Shown: one piece after another, positions 17,772 to 25,032 of the stretch | How positions within the stretch are numbered: the first letter of the stretch is position 1 | How the letters are laid out: the number at the start of each line of letters is the position of its first letter | Assembly: GCA_014377535.1 (NCBI GenBank) | Contig: JACMPK010000121.1 | Span: forward strand, 1 to 39,404 | Direction: 5' to 3' | Source: Gemmatimonadaceae bacterium | GTDB taxonomy: Bacteria > Gemmatimonadota > Gemmatimonadetes > Gemmatimonadales > Gemmatimonadaceae | DNA length: 39,404 nt | Notes under the pieces: model-generated | The model's database searches: none | What the model saw: the letters and a program-made list of their open reading frames with translations, nothing else | What the model was told of the DNA's origin: nothing | Program-made: the position numbers and the translations under genes

Positions 17772-19760
17772 ATGCTGATCGCCATCCGACAGCTTGCCGC
17801 GGCTGACTTCATCGCGTTGATCCGCTGGCTCGGCGACGATCTCATCGAGGTGAGCGGCGCGGACCCGTCACTGCGGCAGCCGCACACCATGCGCGTGCCT
17901 GCGGCATGGCATGAGAACGACGCATCAGTCACGCTCGCGCTGCATGATGCGCGGCGCCTATTGCCACTCGCGGTGCTGCTCCAGCTGCCCACGATGCCGG
18001 CCGCCGCCGCGCTCGTGCATGGCCCGGAGAATCTGTCAGGTCGTCGCGGTGTGTCACTGCTGCTCGCCTGGAACGACGTGGCGCAGATTGGTGCGCATGT
18101 GCGCGATGATCCGCGGTTCCTGCAGCTGCTGCTCGTCGGACCCGGACCCGGTGCCGATGGCGGTGTTCCCGACGATGTGGCCCGGCTGCGCGCGATCATG
18201 GCACACGTGCCGCAAGGCGTGATCTTTGCCGACAGCCTGCGGGCGGAAGCGGTCGTGAATCCGGCCGCAGCCGGCTGGCTCAATATTCCGGCCGGCATCG
18301 TGACCGGTGAGGTGATCGCACGGGCAATGGATTCGCTGTTCGCTCGCGTCAGGAACAGCGAGTTCGTGCGCCGCGAGGCCAATCGCATCACGGCCGATCC
18401 CGATGCGCGCATCGAGGACTGGATCTGGGAGCTCGACGACGGCAGCAGCAGCACCCTCCGCGTCATGAGCGTCCCGATCGACGCCGAGGCAGGACGCGGC
18501 CGACTGTGGACTTTCGATGACATCTCGCACGAGCGCGCGATGCTGCGCGAGCTCGCACAGCATCGCGCCATGGAGGAAAAGCTCCGCCACGTCCAGAAGC
18601 TGGAGATCGTGGGACGGCTCGCCGCGAGCGTTGCACACGACTTCAACAATCTCCTCACCATCATCGGCGGTAGCGTCGAGATGCTGGAAGATGCGCAGCT
18701 CGATGCGGAGCGTCGGGTCGATCTTGCCAGTATCGGTAACGCCACCGATCGCGCGCGTCGGCTCACGCGCCAGCTGCTCACGTTCACGCGGCTGCAAGTG
18801 GAGCAGAGCGTGTCGTTCCGGCTGGACGAACGGTTGCGCGAGACCGCGCCGCTGCTGCGCAAGGTCATCGCACCGCACTGCACGCTCGCATTGCAGCTGC
18901 AATCCGGCGCCGCGGAAGTCTTTGCCGATCCGAATCAGGTGGAACTCGCATTGCTGAACCTGCTGGCCAATGCGCGCGACGCAATGCCGGCCGGCGGCGT
19001 GATCACGCTGCGAAGTGCCGTTGAACAGCTGCACGGCGAGCGCATGTTCGGCTCGCCGAACCCGCTGTCTGGCGTGCATGTGGCGATCTCCGTGCAGGAC
19101 ACCGGCACGGGCTTCGACGAACAGACGCGTGCACACATGTTCGAGCCGTTCTTCACGACGAAGCCGTCGGGTCAGGGTACGGGGCTTGGCCTGGCTACCG
19201 CCCTCTCGATCGCGGAACGTGCCGGCGGCGGTGTACGCTGCAGCAGCACGGTAGGCACCGGCTCCATTTTTTCGATGCTGCTGCCCTGCGTCAACACGTT
19301 CACGACTGCACCCGGAAGCGCGTCGGCACCTGGAAGCGCGTCGGCATCGACGCCTCGGGCTGCGCTGCGGCAGTTCGTGCTGCTCGTCGACGACGACGAG
19401 GGCCCCCGCGAGACGTTGCGTCGCCTGCTGGTGCACGACGGCTTCGACGTCGAGGTGGCCGACTCCGCCGCGCAGGCGCTGCGGGTGCTGCAGGAAAGCG
19501 GCAGCAGCGTGAGCGCACTCGTGACCGATTACATGATGCCGCACATGTCGGGGCGTGAGCTGATTCAACGCATGCGTCTGCAATGGCCCGACCTGCCCGC
19601 GGTGGTGATCTCGGGATTCAGCGCCGATGCCGACATGTCGGACTTCCTGCGCCGCATGCGTGCCGGGTTCCTCGCGAAGCCATTTACCGGCCGCCAGCTC
19701 GCCGAGGCCATCCGGCAGCAGTTTGCGCTGACCTCGACCGGTCGTTCGCAGGCGGACTGA
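17772..19760 (+). CDS. Hybrid histidine kinase paired with RsbQ-like hydrolase
   Basis: ATG 17772 gives 662 residues, starting 22 bases after the RsbQ-like gene, so the two are probably one operon. There are no transmembrane segments, so it is cytoplasmic. Residues about 1-135 are an unrecognised alpha/beta region. Residues about 138-255 look like a divergent PAS domain (IMAHVPQGVIFADS start). A short coiled coil precedes HisKA (H289 in VAHDFNNLL, the NtrB-like HDFNN class). The HATPase has an intact N box (LLNLLANARDAMP), DTGTGF, FFTTK and GTGLGL. A low-complexity Ala-Pro-Gly-Ser linker leads to a receiver domain (DDDE pocket, D586 in VTDYMMP, lysine in LAKPF). By analogy with RsbP, the PAS-like region is the candidate site for the hydrolase's signal. 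No DNA-binding output is present. Confidence 0.9.
   Translation: MLIAIRQLAAADFIALIRWLGDDLIEVSGADPSLRQPHTMRVPAAWHENDASVTLALHDARRLLPLAVLLQLPTMPAAAALVHGPENLSGRRGVSLLLAWNDVAQIGAHVRDDPRFLQLLLVGPGPGADGGVPDDVARLRAIMAHVPQGVIFADSLRAEAVVNPAAAGWLNIPAGIVTGEVIARAMDSLFARVRNSEFVRREANRITADPDARIEDWIWELDDGSSSTLRVMSVPIDAEAGRGRLWTFDDISHERAMLRELAQHRAMEEKLRHVQKLEIVGRLAASVAHDFNNLLTIIGGSVEMLEDAQLDAERRVDLASIGNATDRARRLTRQLLTFTRLQVEQSVSFRLDERLRETAPLLRKVIAPHCTLALQLQSGAAEVFADPNQVELALLNLLANARDAMPAGGVITLRSAVEQLHGERMFGSPNPLSGVHVAISVQDTGTGFDEQTRAHMFEPFFTTKPSGQGTGLGLATALSIAERAGGGVRCSSTVGTGSIFSMLLPCVNTFTTAPGSASAPGSASASTPRAALRQFVLLVDDDEGPRETLRRLLVHDGFDVEVADSAAQALRVLQESGSSVSALVTDYMMPHMSGRELIQRMRLQWPDLPAVVISGFSADADMSDFLRRMRAGFLAKPFTGRQLAEAIRQQFALTSTGRSQAD
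19309..19344. repeat. Two-copy 18-bp tandem repeat in kinase linker
   Basis: Two direct copies of an 18-bp unit (19309-19326 and 19327-19344) differ at one base. They encode the Ala-Pro-Gly-Ser linker between the ATPase and receiver domains. The unit is in frame, so linker length could change by six residues without harm. Confidence 0.8.
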
Positions 19761-20008
19761 CGGGTGCAATGCCCACGCCTCAGTGAGCGCACGCGGAATG
19801 GCATGGCGACCGGGTTGCGCAACGGCCGCTGATCAGGACTGCTATCCTCCGATGTTGTGACGACCGGCGCGCTTGCTGGTCGTAGAATGGGATCACGCGC
19901 GCGCCGACCGCCCGTTGCGGCACGCGTGGCGCTCCAAGCGTGGTGACGCCCGCGCCCCAGAGGCATTACCGTGTATCTGTTCTCCACCATCACTCCTGCC
20001 ACGTCATC

Positions 20009-21013
20009 ATGACCGCACGCCACCGCTTCGCCACGGCCCTGCTGCTCGCCGCCGCTCCTACGATCGTGTCCGCGCAAGTGTCCTGCGCCATCACCGGTCC
20101 GGTCGCCGTGCGCGGCTACGCGGCCGATGCCTGCCAGAAGGCCGTGGATCTGTTCCGGTTCATGATGCCGCAGTTCGGCCAGGCCCTCAGCGGCGGTGGA
20201 GCCATTCTCGGCACTGCCAACACGCTCGGCGGACTGGGGAAGTTTTCCGCGAACCTGCGCGTCAGTGCCGTTGAAGGGCGCGTGCCGGACGTGGACGACA
20301 TCACGCTCAGTCCTCTCGGGGCGCGCGCCTCGCAGATAAGGACCACCTCCGCGCCTGTCCCGGCGCCCGTGGTCGACGTCGGCATGGGCCTCTTCAAGGG
20401 CTTCCCGGTCGGGCTCACCCGCCTGTTCTCGCTGGACGGCATCGTGAACGTGGCGTACCTGCCCGATGTGGATGTCGAGGAGGTCTCGCTCGTGGTGCCC
20501 GGCAAGCGCTTCAAGTTCGGCTACGGCGGCCGCGTCGGCCTCACCCGCGATGCGCACCTCATTCCGGCCATCTCGGCGAGCTACATCAAGCGTGACCTGC
20601 CGACGGCCGACCTGACGGCGTCGTTTCAAGGTGGCACGGGTGGTACGGATGCGCTCTCGTTGACCGGGTTCTCGGTCGGCACCGAGGCATATCGACTCTC
20701 GGTGTCCAAGAAGCTTGGCTTCATCGAGATTGGTGGCGGCGCCGGTCGTGACACGTACGACACGCGCCTGAACATCAGTGCGTCGGTCAACGAAGGTGGC
20801 AACACCGGCGGAGCATCGACGACCCTGGTGCAGCAGACGAAGCGCGACGTCGTGTACGCGTCGCTCGCGTTCAACCTGCCGCTGCTGAAGCTGGCGGCCG
20901 AAGTCGGTCAGTCATCGGGTGGCACGTCATTGAACACCTTCAATACGTTCGTGGATGGCGGCCAGAACGAGGCTCGTCGCTTCGCCAGCGCAGGCATCCG
21001 CATCAGCTTCTGA
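20009..21013 (+). CDS. Putative outer-membrane beta-barrel protein
   Basis: ATG 20009 gives 334 residues with a signal peptide (residues 1-22, ending TIVSAQ); the earlier in-frame ATG at 19940 would bury it. The mature protein has two cysteines near the N-terminus. It then alternates short hydrophobic strands with Gly/Thr/Ser-rich turns and ends in an aromatic residue (GIRISF). Both traits are typical of BAM-assembled barrels. Strands such as 'RLSVSKKLGFIEIGGGAG' and 'DVVYASLAFNLPLLKLAAEVG' fit transmembrane beta-hairpins. I do not recognise a named family with certainty, and no substrate can be proposed. It sits alone between the RsbQ-kinase pair and the GMC dehydrogenase. Confidence 0.7.
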   Translation: MTARHRFATALLLAAAPTIVSAQVSCAITGPVAVRGYAADACQKAVDLFRFMMPQFGQALSGGGAILGTANTLGGLGKFSANLRVSAVEGRVPDVDDITLSPLGARASQIRTTSAPVPAPVVDVGMGLFKGFPVGLTRLFSLDGIVNVAYLPDVDVEEVSLVVPGKRFKFGYGGRVGLTRDAHLIPAISASYIKRDLPTADLTASFQGGTGGTDALSLTGFSVGTEAYRLSVSKKLGFIEIGGGAGRDTYDTRLNISASVNEGGNTGGASTTLVQQTKRDVVYASLAFNLPLLKLAAEVGQSSGGTSLNTFNTFVDGGQNEARRFASAGIRISF

Positions 21014-21015
21014 GT

Positions 21016-21036
21016 CGCGCACGAGCGATGTGCGCG
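21016..21036 (+). terminator. Hairpin just after the outer-membrane protein gene
   Basis: A perfect 7-bp GC-rich stem (21016-21022 with 21030-21036) and a 7-base loop, starting two bases after the stop codon. There is no U-tract, so it is terminator-like or an mRNA 3'-end stabiliser by position only. Confidence 0.4.
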
Positions 21037-21190
21037 TGAAAGGGCCCGGAGTGCCACCCGCGTCGACGATCAGGAGCAGGTCATCACCAAGTATCGCCAC
21101 CGCCGGTGATCCGGAGCCGCCAGCGCCACGCTTCGACGGGGCCTGACCGCGCGCTATGTTCCCGCCGGACCCAATCAGGAGCGAGACCGC

Positions 21191-22981
21191 GTGGTGCAGG
21201 CCAGTCCCAAGTCACAGACGAAGTACGACGTGATCGTGGTCGGTTCCGGTGCCGGCGGCGGCATGGCCGCTTACCAGCTCGCCGTCGCGGGCCAGAAGGT
21301 GCTGGTGCTCGAGGCGGGACGGACCTACGACCCGGTTCGCGAAACACCGATGTTCAAGCTGCCGCGACAGGCGCCGCTGCTCGGGGCCGGCACGAAGCAC
21401 AAGCCATTCGGCTTCTACGACGCCACGGTAGACGGCGGGTGGGACGTGCCGGGCGAGCCGTACACCAATGCGCCGGGCACCGATTTCAGATGGTGGCGTG
21501 CCCGCATGCTCGGCGGGCGCACGAACCACTGGGGCCGCATCTCGCTGCGCATGGGCGCGTATGACTTCAAGCCGAAGACGCGCGACGGATTGGGCGCCGA
21601 CTGGCCGCTGACGTACGACGACCTGGCACCGTATTACGATCGCACCGAAATGCTGATTGGCGTCTACGGCGGCGACGACAACCTGGAAAACACACCCGCC
21701 TCGTCGCCAGGTGTGCTCATGCCACCGCCGGCCCCACGCGCCACCGAGTTGCTGGCAAAGAAGCACGCGGCACCGCTCGGCATCCCCGTCATTCCGTCGC
21801 ACCTCGCGATCATGACGAAGCGACAGGATGCGGAAACGCTGCCGCAAAAGATCCACCCGGGCAATCCGCTCGCGCAGAAGGTGCTCGCGCAGTCCATGCG
21901 ACAGCGCCAGGCCTGCCTGTGGGCGACACCGTGCGGGTGGGGCTGCTCGGTGAAGGCGAACTTCCAGTCCACGACCGTGCTGCTGCCGCCTGCACTCATG
22001 ACCGGCAACGTGGACATCGTGCCCGATGCGATGGTGCGCGAAGTCACAGTGGACCAGACGGGCAAGGCCACCGGCGTGCGTTACATCGACAAGGCGACAC
22101 GCACCGACCGGCATGTCACCGCGCGCGTCATCGTGCTCGCCGCCAGTGCCTGCGAAACAGCGCGCATCATGCTGGACTCGAAGAGCTCGCAGTTTCCGAA
22201 CGGCATCTCGAACGGCAGTGGGCTGGTGGGCAAGTACCTGATGGACACCGTCGGTGCCGGTATTGGCGGACAGATTCCGATGCTCGAGAACCTGCCGCCG
22301 CACAACACCGATGGCGCTAGCGGCCTACACATGTACATGCCGTGGTGGGAGTACAAGAATCAGCTTGGCGGCAAGCTCGGATTCGCGCGCGGCTACCATG
22401 TGGAATTCGGCGGCGGTCGCGAGATGCCGGGCCCGGGAATCTTCGGCGGCCTGGAACGGCACACGAAGGGCGCATATGGCCGGAAGTTCAAGGAGGAGGC
22501 GCGTCGATACTACGGCAGCTTCATGCACTTCGACGGTCGTGGCGAGATGATTCCGAACGAGGATTCGTACTGCGAAATCGACCCGACGGTGGTGGATCAG
22601 TGGGGCATTCCCGTGCTGCGCTTCCACTGGCAGTGGTCGGAGCACGAGACGAAGCAGGCTGCGCACATGGTGCGCACGTTCGCCGACATCATCACGTCCA
22701 TGGGCGGCACCGTGAACGGCACGGTGGAAACCGACGGTGCGAAGGTGATCGCCCGTGGTGGACAGATCATTCACGAAGTCGGGACCTGTCGCATGGGCAC
22801 CGATCCGCGCACCTCGGTGCTGAACCAGTACTGCCAGTCGTGGGAGGTGAAGAATCTTTTCGTCACCGATGGCGCACCCTTCGTGTCGAACGCCGACAAG
22901 AACCCGACACTTTCCATCCTCGCGCTGGCGTGGCGCACCTGTGATCACATTCTTGGCGAGATGCAGCGGAGGAACATCTGA
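21191..22981 (+). CDS. GMC-family FAD-dependent oxidoreductase (probable glucoside 3-dehydrogenase large subunit)
   Basis: A 596-residue protein. Tandem GTG codons at 21191 and 21194 are the start, with AGGAG at 21177-21181 placed correctly upstream. The FAD-binding Rossmann fold starts at once (VIVVGSGAGGG, residues 15-24, then VLEAG). 'GGRTNHWGRISLRM' is a typical GMC flavin-contact segment. The GMC C-terminal domain has the catalytic His in IHEVGTCRMG and Asn in ADKNPTLSI. The length and the partner downstream (subunit 3) match two- or three-subunit membrane-linked sugar dehydrogenases such as gluconate 2-dehydrogenase and the LacA glucoside 3-dehydrogenase. No signal peptide is present. 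It is presumably exported with the Tat-dependent partner, as in those enzymes. A 3-keto-disaccharide hydrolase nearby favours sugar 3-oxidation. Confidence 0.9.
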   Translation: MVQASPKSQTKYDVIVVGSGAGGGMAAYQLAVAGQKVLVLEAGRTYDPVRETPMFKLPRQAPLLGAGTKHKPFGFYDATVDGGWDVPGEPYTNAPGTDFRWWRARMLGGRTNHWGRISLRMGAYDFKPKTRDGLGADWPLTYDDLAPYYDRTEMLIGVYGGDDNLENTPASSPGVLMPPPAPRATELLAKKHAAPLGIPVIPSHLAIMTKRQDAETLPQKIHPGNPLAQKVLAQSMRQRQACLWATPCGWGCSVKANFQSTTVLLPPALMTGNVDIVPDAMVREVTVDQTGKATGVRYIDKATRTDRHVTARVIVLAASACETARIMLDSKSSQFPNGISNGSGLVGKYLMDTVGAGIGGQIPMLENLPPHNTDGASGLHMYMPWWEYKNQLGGKLGFARGYHVEFGGGREMPGPGIFGGLERHTKGAYGRKFKEEARRYYGSFMHFDGRGEMIPNEDSYCEIDPTVVDQWGIPVLRFHWQWSEHETKQAAHMVRTFADIITSMGGTVNGTVETDGAKVIARGGQIIHEVGTCRMGTDPRTSVLNQYCQSWEVKNLFVTDGAPFVSNADKNPTLSILALAWRTCDHILGEMQRRNI

Positions 22982-23673
22982 TGCGTGACGAACGGACACC
23001 GCCGATGGACCGCCGCGACGCGCTCAAGGTCATCGCCGTCGTCGCCGCGGGTACGACGCTCGCCGACGGGCTGACTCCCGCTATCGCCGAAGCGCAGCAG
23101 CTCATCGCGATCACGCCGCGCGCACGCGCCGGCGACGCGCCGGTGCCGCCGAAATCGGGGCCACGCGGCACGGCGACGGACCCGGACCTGATCACGCCGA
23201 AATCGTCGTGGCCACGTCTGTTGTCGGCGCCGGAATTGGCCACACTCGCCGCACTCTGCGACGCGATCATTCCCGCCGACGACACCAGCCCGGCGGCGTC
23301 GACCGTCGGCGTGCCAGCCTACATCAACGAGTATGTCAGCGCCCCGTACGACTGGGCCGAGCGCGCGCTGGTGCGCGTGCGCGGTGGGCTCACCTGGCTG
23401 AACGTCGAGAGCGGCAGGCGCTTCACGCGAAACTTTGCCCTGCTCACGGTGGCGCAGCAGGCCGCGATCTGCGACGACATCTGCTACGCCCCCGCCGCGA
23501 CGCCGGCGTTCAAGGCCGGCGCCGTGTTCTTCGCCGAGATCAGGAATCTCACAGCGAGCGGCTTCTACACCAGCGCGGCCGGCATGAAGGACCTGCAGTA
23601 CATCGGGAACGTGTCGCTGGCAAAGTTCGACGGGCCGCCACAGGAGGTCCTGCGCAAGCTCGGTCTGGCCTGA
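22981..23673 (+). CDS. Gluconate 2-dehydrogenase subunit 3-family protein (Tat-exported partner)
   Basis: A 230-residue protein. ATG 22981 shares its first base with the TGA of the GMC gene (TGATG), implying translational coupling. The N-terminus carries a twin-arginine signal (MDRRDALKVIAVVAAGTTLA; Met 9 is an alternative start), so it is folded before export. The body matches the small subunit of gluconate 2-dehydrogenase-type enzymes: 'LLSAPELATLAALCDAIIPADDTSPAA' and a proline-containing 'VPAYINEYVS' segment. The C-terminal part reads 'FFAEIRNLTASGFYTSAAG'. In known systems this subunit is needed for activity and Tat export of its GMC partner, which has no signal of its own. No cytochrome c subunit is encoded next to it, so the electron acceptor is elsewhere or different. 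Confidence 0.92.
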   Translation: MRDERTPPMDRRDALKVIAVVAAGTTLADGLTPAIAEAQQLIAITPRARAGDAPVPPKSGPRGTATDPDLITPKSSWPRLLSAPELATLAALCDAIIPADDTSPAASTVGVPAYINEYVSAPYDWAERALVRVRGGLTWLNVESGRRFTRNFALLTVAQQAAICDDICYAPAATPAFKAGAVFFAEIRNLTASGFYTSAAGMKDLQYIGNVSLAKFDGPPQEVLRKLGLA

Positions 23674-23674
23674 C

Positions 23675-23690
23675 GCGGGCAGCTGCCCGC
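23675..23690. terminator. 16-bp perfect palindrome after the dehydrogenase operon
   Basis: GCGGGCAGCTGCCCGC is fully self-complementary and begins one base after the stop of the subunit 3 gene. It could be a loopless hairpin in RNA or a protein site. It is reported with the stronger hairpin that follows it. Confidence 0.35.
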
Positions 23691-23700
23691 AGTCGTCGCA

Positions 23701-23734
23701 CGCGCCCGGTCACCCCAGCATGCGACCGGGCGCG
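23701..23734. terminator. Bidirectional hairpin between convergent sugar-oxidation genes
   Basis: A perfect 11-bp stem (23701-23711 with 23724-23734) and a 12-base loop. It lies between the subunit 3 stop (23673) and the stop of the convergent hydrolase gene (23743). Its placement suits termination of both transcripts. There is no U-tract. Confidence 0.55.
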
Positions 23735-23742
23735 CGTAGCGT

Positions 23743-24444
23743 TCACCGGCGCATGGACAGCGGCGTCAGTTCCAGCGTCCTGATCTCGACGGCTGCGCCT
23801 TCCGACTGGATCGCGATCTGCCCACGGTCCGCCGTGGCATTCGTGCCGCGATTCACGAGTCGATCGTTGACACGCACCGTAATCGTGCGGCCCTGCGCCG
23901 TGATCACCATGCGGTTCCACTCGCCCCGCGGGCGTTCCACGCCGTCGATGAGGTGCCGAATCCGACGGCCCTTTCCCTCCGTGATGCCCCACGCAGCACG
24001 TGGGCCACGACGACGCAGCATGTTCGGCACCCAAATGTCCTCCACGATGCACCAGAAATCACCGGCGTTCCCCGACTCCATCTGCACCTCGATGGACTTG
24101 GGAAACATCGAATAGAGAGCCCGCGGCGTCGACGCGTGAATCAGCACGCCGGCGTTGCCAGGCGTGCCGGGAAAACGGTACTCGACCACCAGTCGATAAT
24201 TGCGGTAGGTGGAGTCGGTGATCAGGTGGCCGCGCGGTTCGCCGGCAATCTGCAGCACGCCCTGGCGCACGACGAACGGTGACGCGAGCCCGGGCATGGT
24301 GTCCGCGTTCGGCACGTCCGCATGCCAGCCGTTCAGGTCCGGCGCAGGCAGCAGCGAGCGAGCCTGCCCATGCGCTGCGGGTGCGGCCGATACCGCAATG
24401 ACGGTGATGGTAGCGAGCGACAGAAATCGCAAGGTCAATTGCAT
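23743..24444 (-). CDS. Secreted 3-keto-disaccharide hydrolase (DUF1080 family)
   Basis: ATG 24444 gives 233 residues with a signal peptide (residues 1-28, ending AAHGQA). The frame is open to 24612, but upstream codons do not look coding. The mature protein carries the DUF1080 / 3-keto-disaccharide hydrolase pattern. This includes 'DLNGWHADVPN' at the start, 'VVRQGVLQIAGEPRGHLITD', and 'YRLVVEYRFPGTPGNAGVLIHAS'. Then come 'SIEVQMESGNAGDFWCI' and a 'GEWNRMVITAQGRTITVRVND' strand set. Members of this family cleave glycosidic bonds of sugars already oxidised at C3. Convergence with a GMC dehydrogenase and its partner, the candidate sugar 3-oxidase, supports that role here. It is likely periplasmic. 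Confidence 0.9.
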   Translation of the reverse strand: MQLTLRFLSLATITVIAVSAAPAAHGQARSLLPAPDLNGWHADVPNADTMPGLASPFVVRQGVLQIAGEPRGHLITDSTYRNYRLVVEYRFPGTPGNAGVLIHASTPRALYSMFPKSIEVQMESGNAGDFWCIVEDIWVPNMLRRRGPRAAWGITEGKGRRIRHLIDGVERPRGEWNRMVITAQGRTITVRVNDRLVNRGTNATADRGQIAIQSEGAAVEIRTLELTPLSMRR

Positions 24445-24631
24445 GGAAGGGTCAGGGGCCAGCTGGGGACATGGATTCGCAAGGCGACCTGCAGTCGCCG
24501 ACAAGCTACAGCAGCGCACCGATGCAGCGTGACGCGTTCGATGCGTGCGTTGCAGCGTAAGTGACGGTTCATCACGGTGGCGTTGTTCAATGCCGGGCTG
24601 CGCACGGCTCATGACCGTTGCTTAGTCAGTC

Positions 24632-24650
24632 GGTGACAGCACTCGTCACC
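24632..24650 (-). terminator. Small hairpin 3' of a candidate minus-strand ORF
   Basis: A perfect 6-bp stem (24632-24637 with 24645-24650) with a 7-base loop, directly downstream of the TGA of the candidate minus-strand ORF that ends at 24652. No U-tract. Confidence 0.25.
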
Positions 24651-24651
24651 A

Positions 24652-24951
24652 TCACCGCTGCGATCCGTGCTCATCACGCGCCGATCGCTTCTGGTCGTAA
24701 AGCGACTCCACGACAACGGCGTGAAGATCTCGCTCGAGAACGGTCGCGAGATGCGGGACGTATAAATCCAGGGAGGTCGGGTCTGCGTCGAGCTGACACG
24801 AGCCCGTACTCATGCACGCGCACGGTGTGACACGATACGCAGTACCGTTGCCAATGGTGAGCTGTGACATATTTGACGACACGTAACATTCTCTGTCGAT
24901 GACGCAGCGTTGCAGCCTTGATTCAAAAGGTGCAACGATGTTCAGGGTCAT
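24652..24951 (-). CDS. Hypothetical small protein (uncertain)
   Basis: Inside the 588-base stretch between the hydrolase (24444) and the ETR1-like kinase (25033), a minus-strand frame from ATG 24951 encodes 99 residues. I recognise no family. It has six cysteines and a C-terminal stretch ('LDLYVPHLATVLERDL', then 'VVVESLYDQKRSA') of plausible protein-like composition. Third-position G/C is visibly lower than in neighbouring genes, so it could be foreign, young or simply not coding. No ribosome site is evident. A hairpin follows its stop codon. The rest of the stretch (24445-24631 and 24952-25032) holds nothing I can name beyond the leader of the kinase gene. Confidence 0.25.
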   Translation of the reverse strand: MTLNIVAPFESRLQRCVIDRECYVSSNMSQLTIGNGTAYRVTPCACMSTGSCQLDADPTSLDLYVPHLATVLERDLHAVVVESLYDQKRSARDEHGSQR

Positions 24952-25032
24952 TACAGTTGAGCTCACTGACGACGTTCTGCGGATACTCGCGTCCGATACA
25001 GCGCACGACTGACAATCAGCAAGGAACCTCGG

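Noticed and set aside
17105-18883. 592-codon minus-strand open frame
   Set aside because: It is antisense to the RsbQ-like gene and its kinase. The translation is a Ser/Arg/Ala-rich shadow caused by high GC, with no domain.
18054-19769. 571-codon minus-strand open frame
   Set aside because: It is antisense to the hybrid kinase. There is no recognisable protein content.
19850-19890. Possible -35/-10 pair upstream of the outer-membrane protein gene
   Set aside because: TTGTGA and TAGAAT are spaced 22 bases apart, too far for a sigma-70 promoter.
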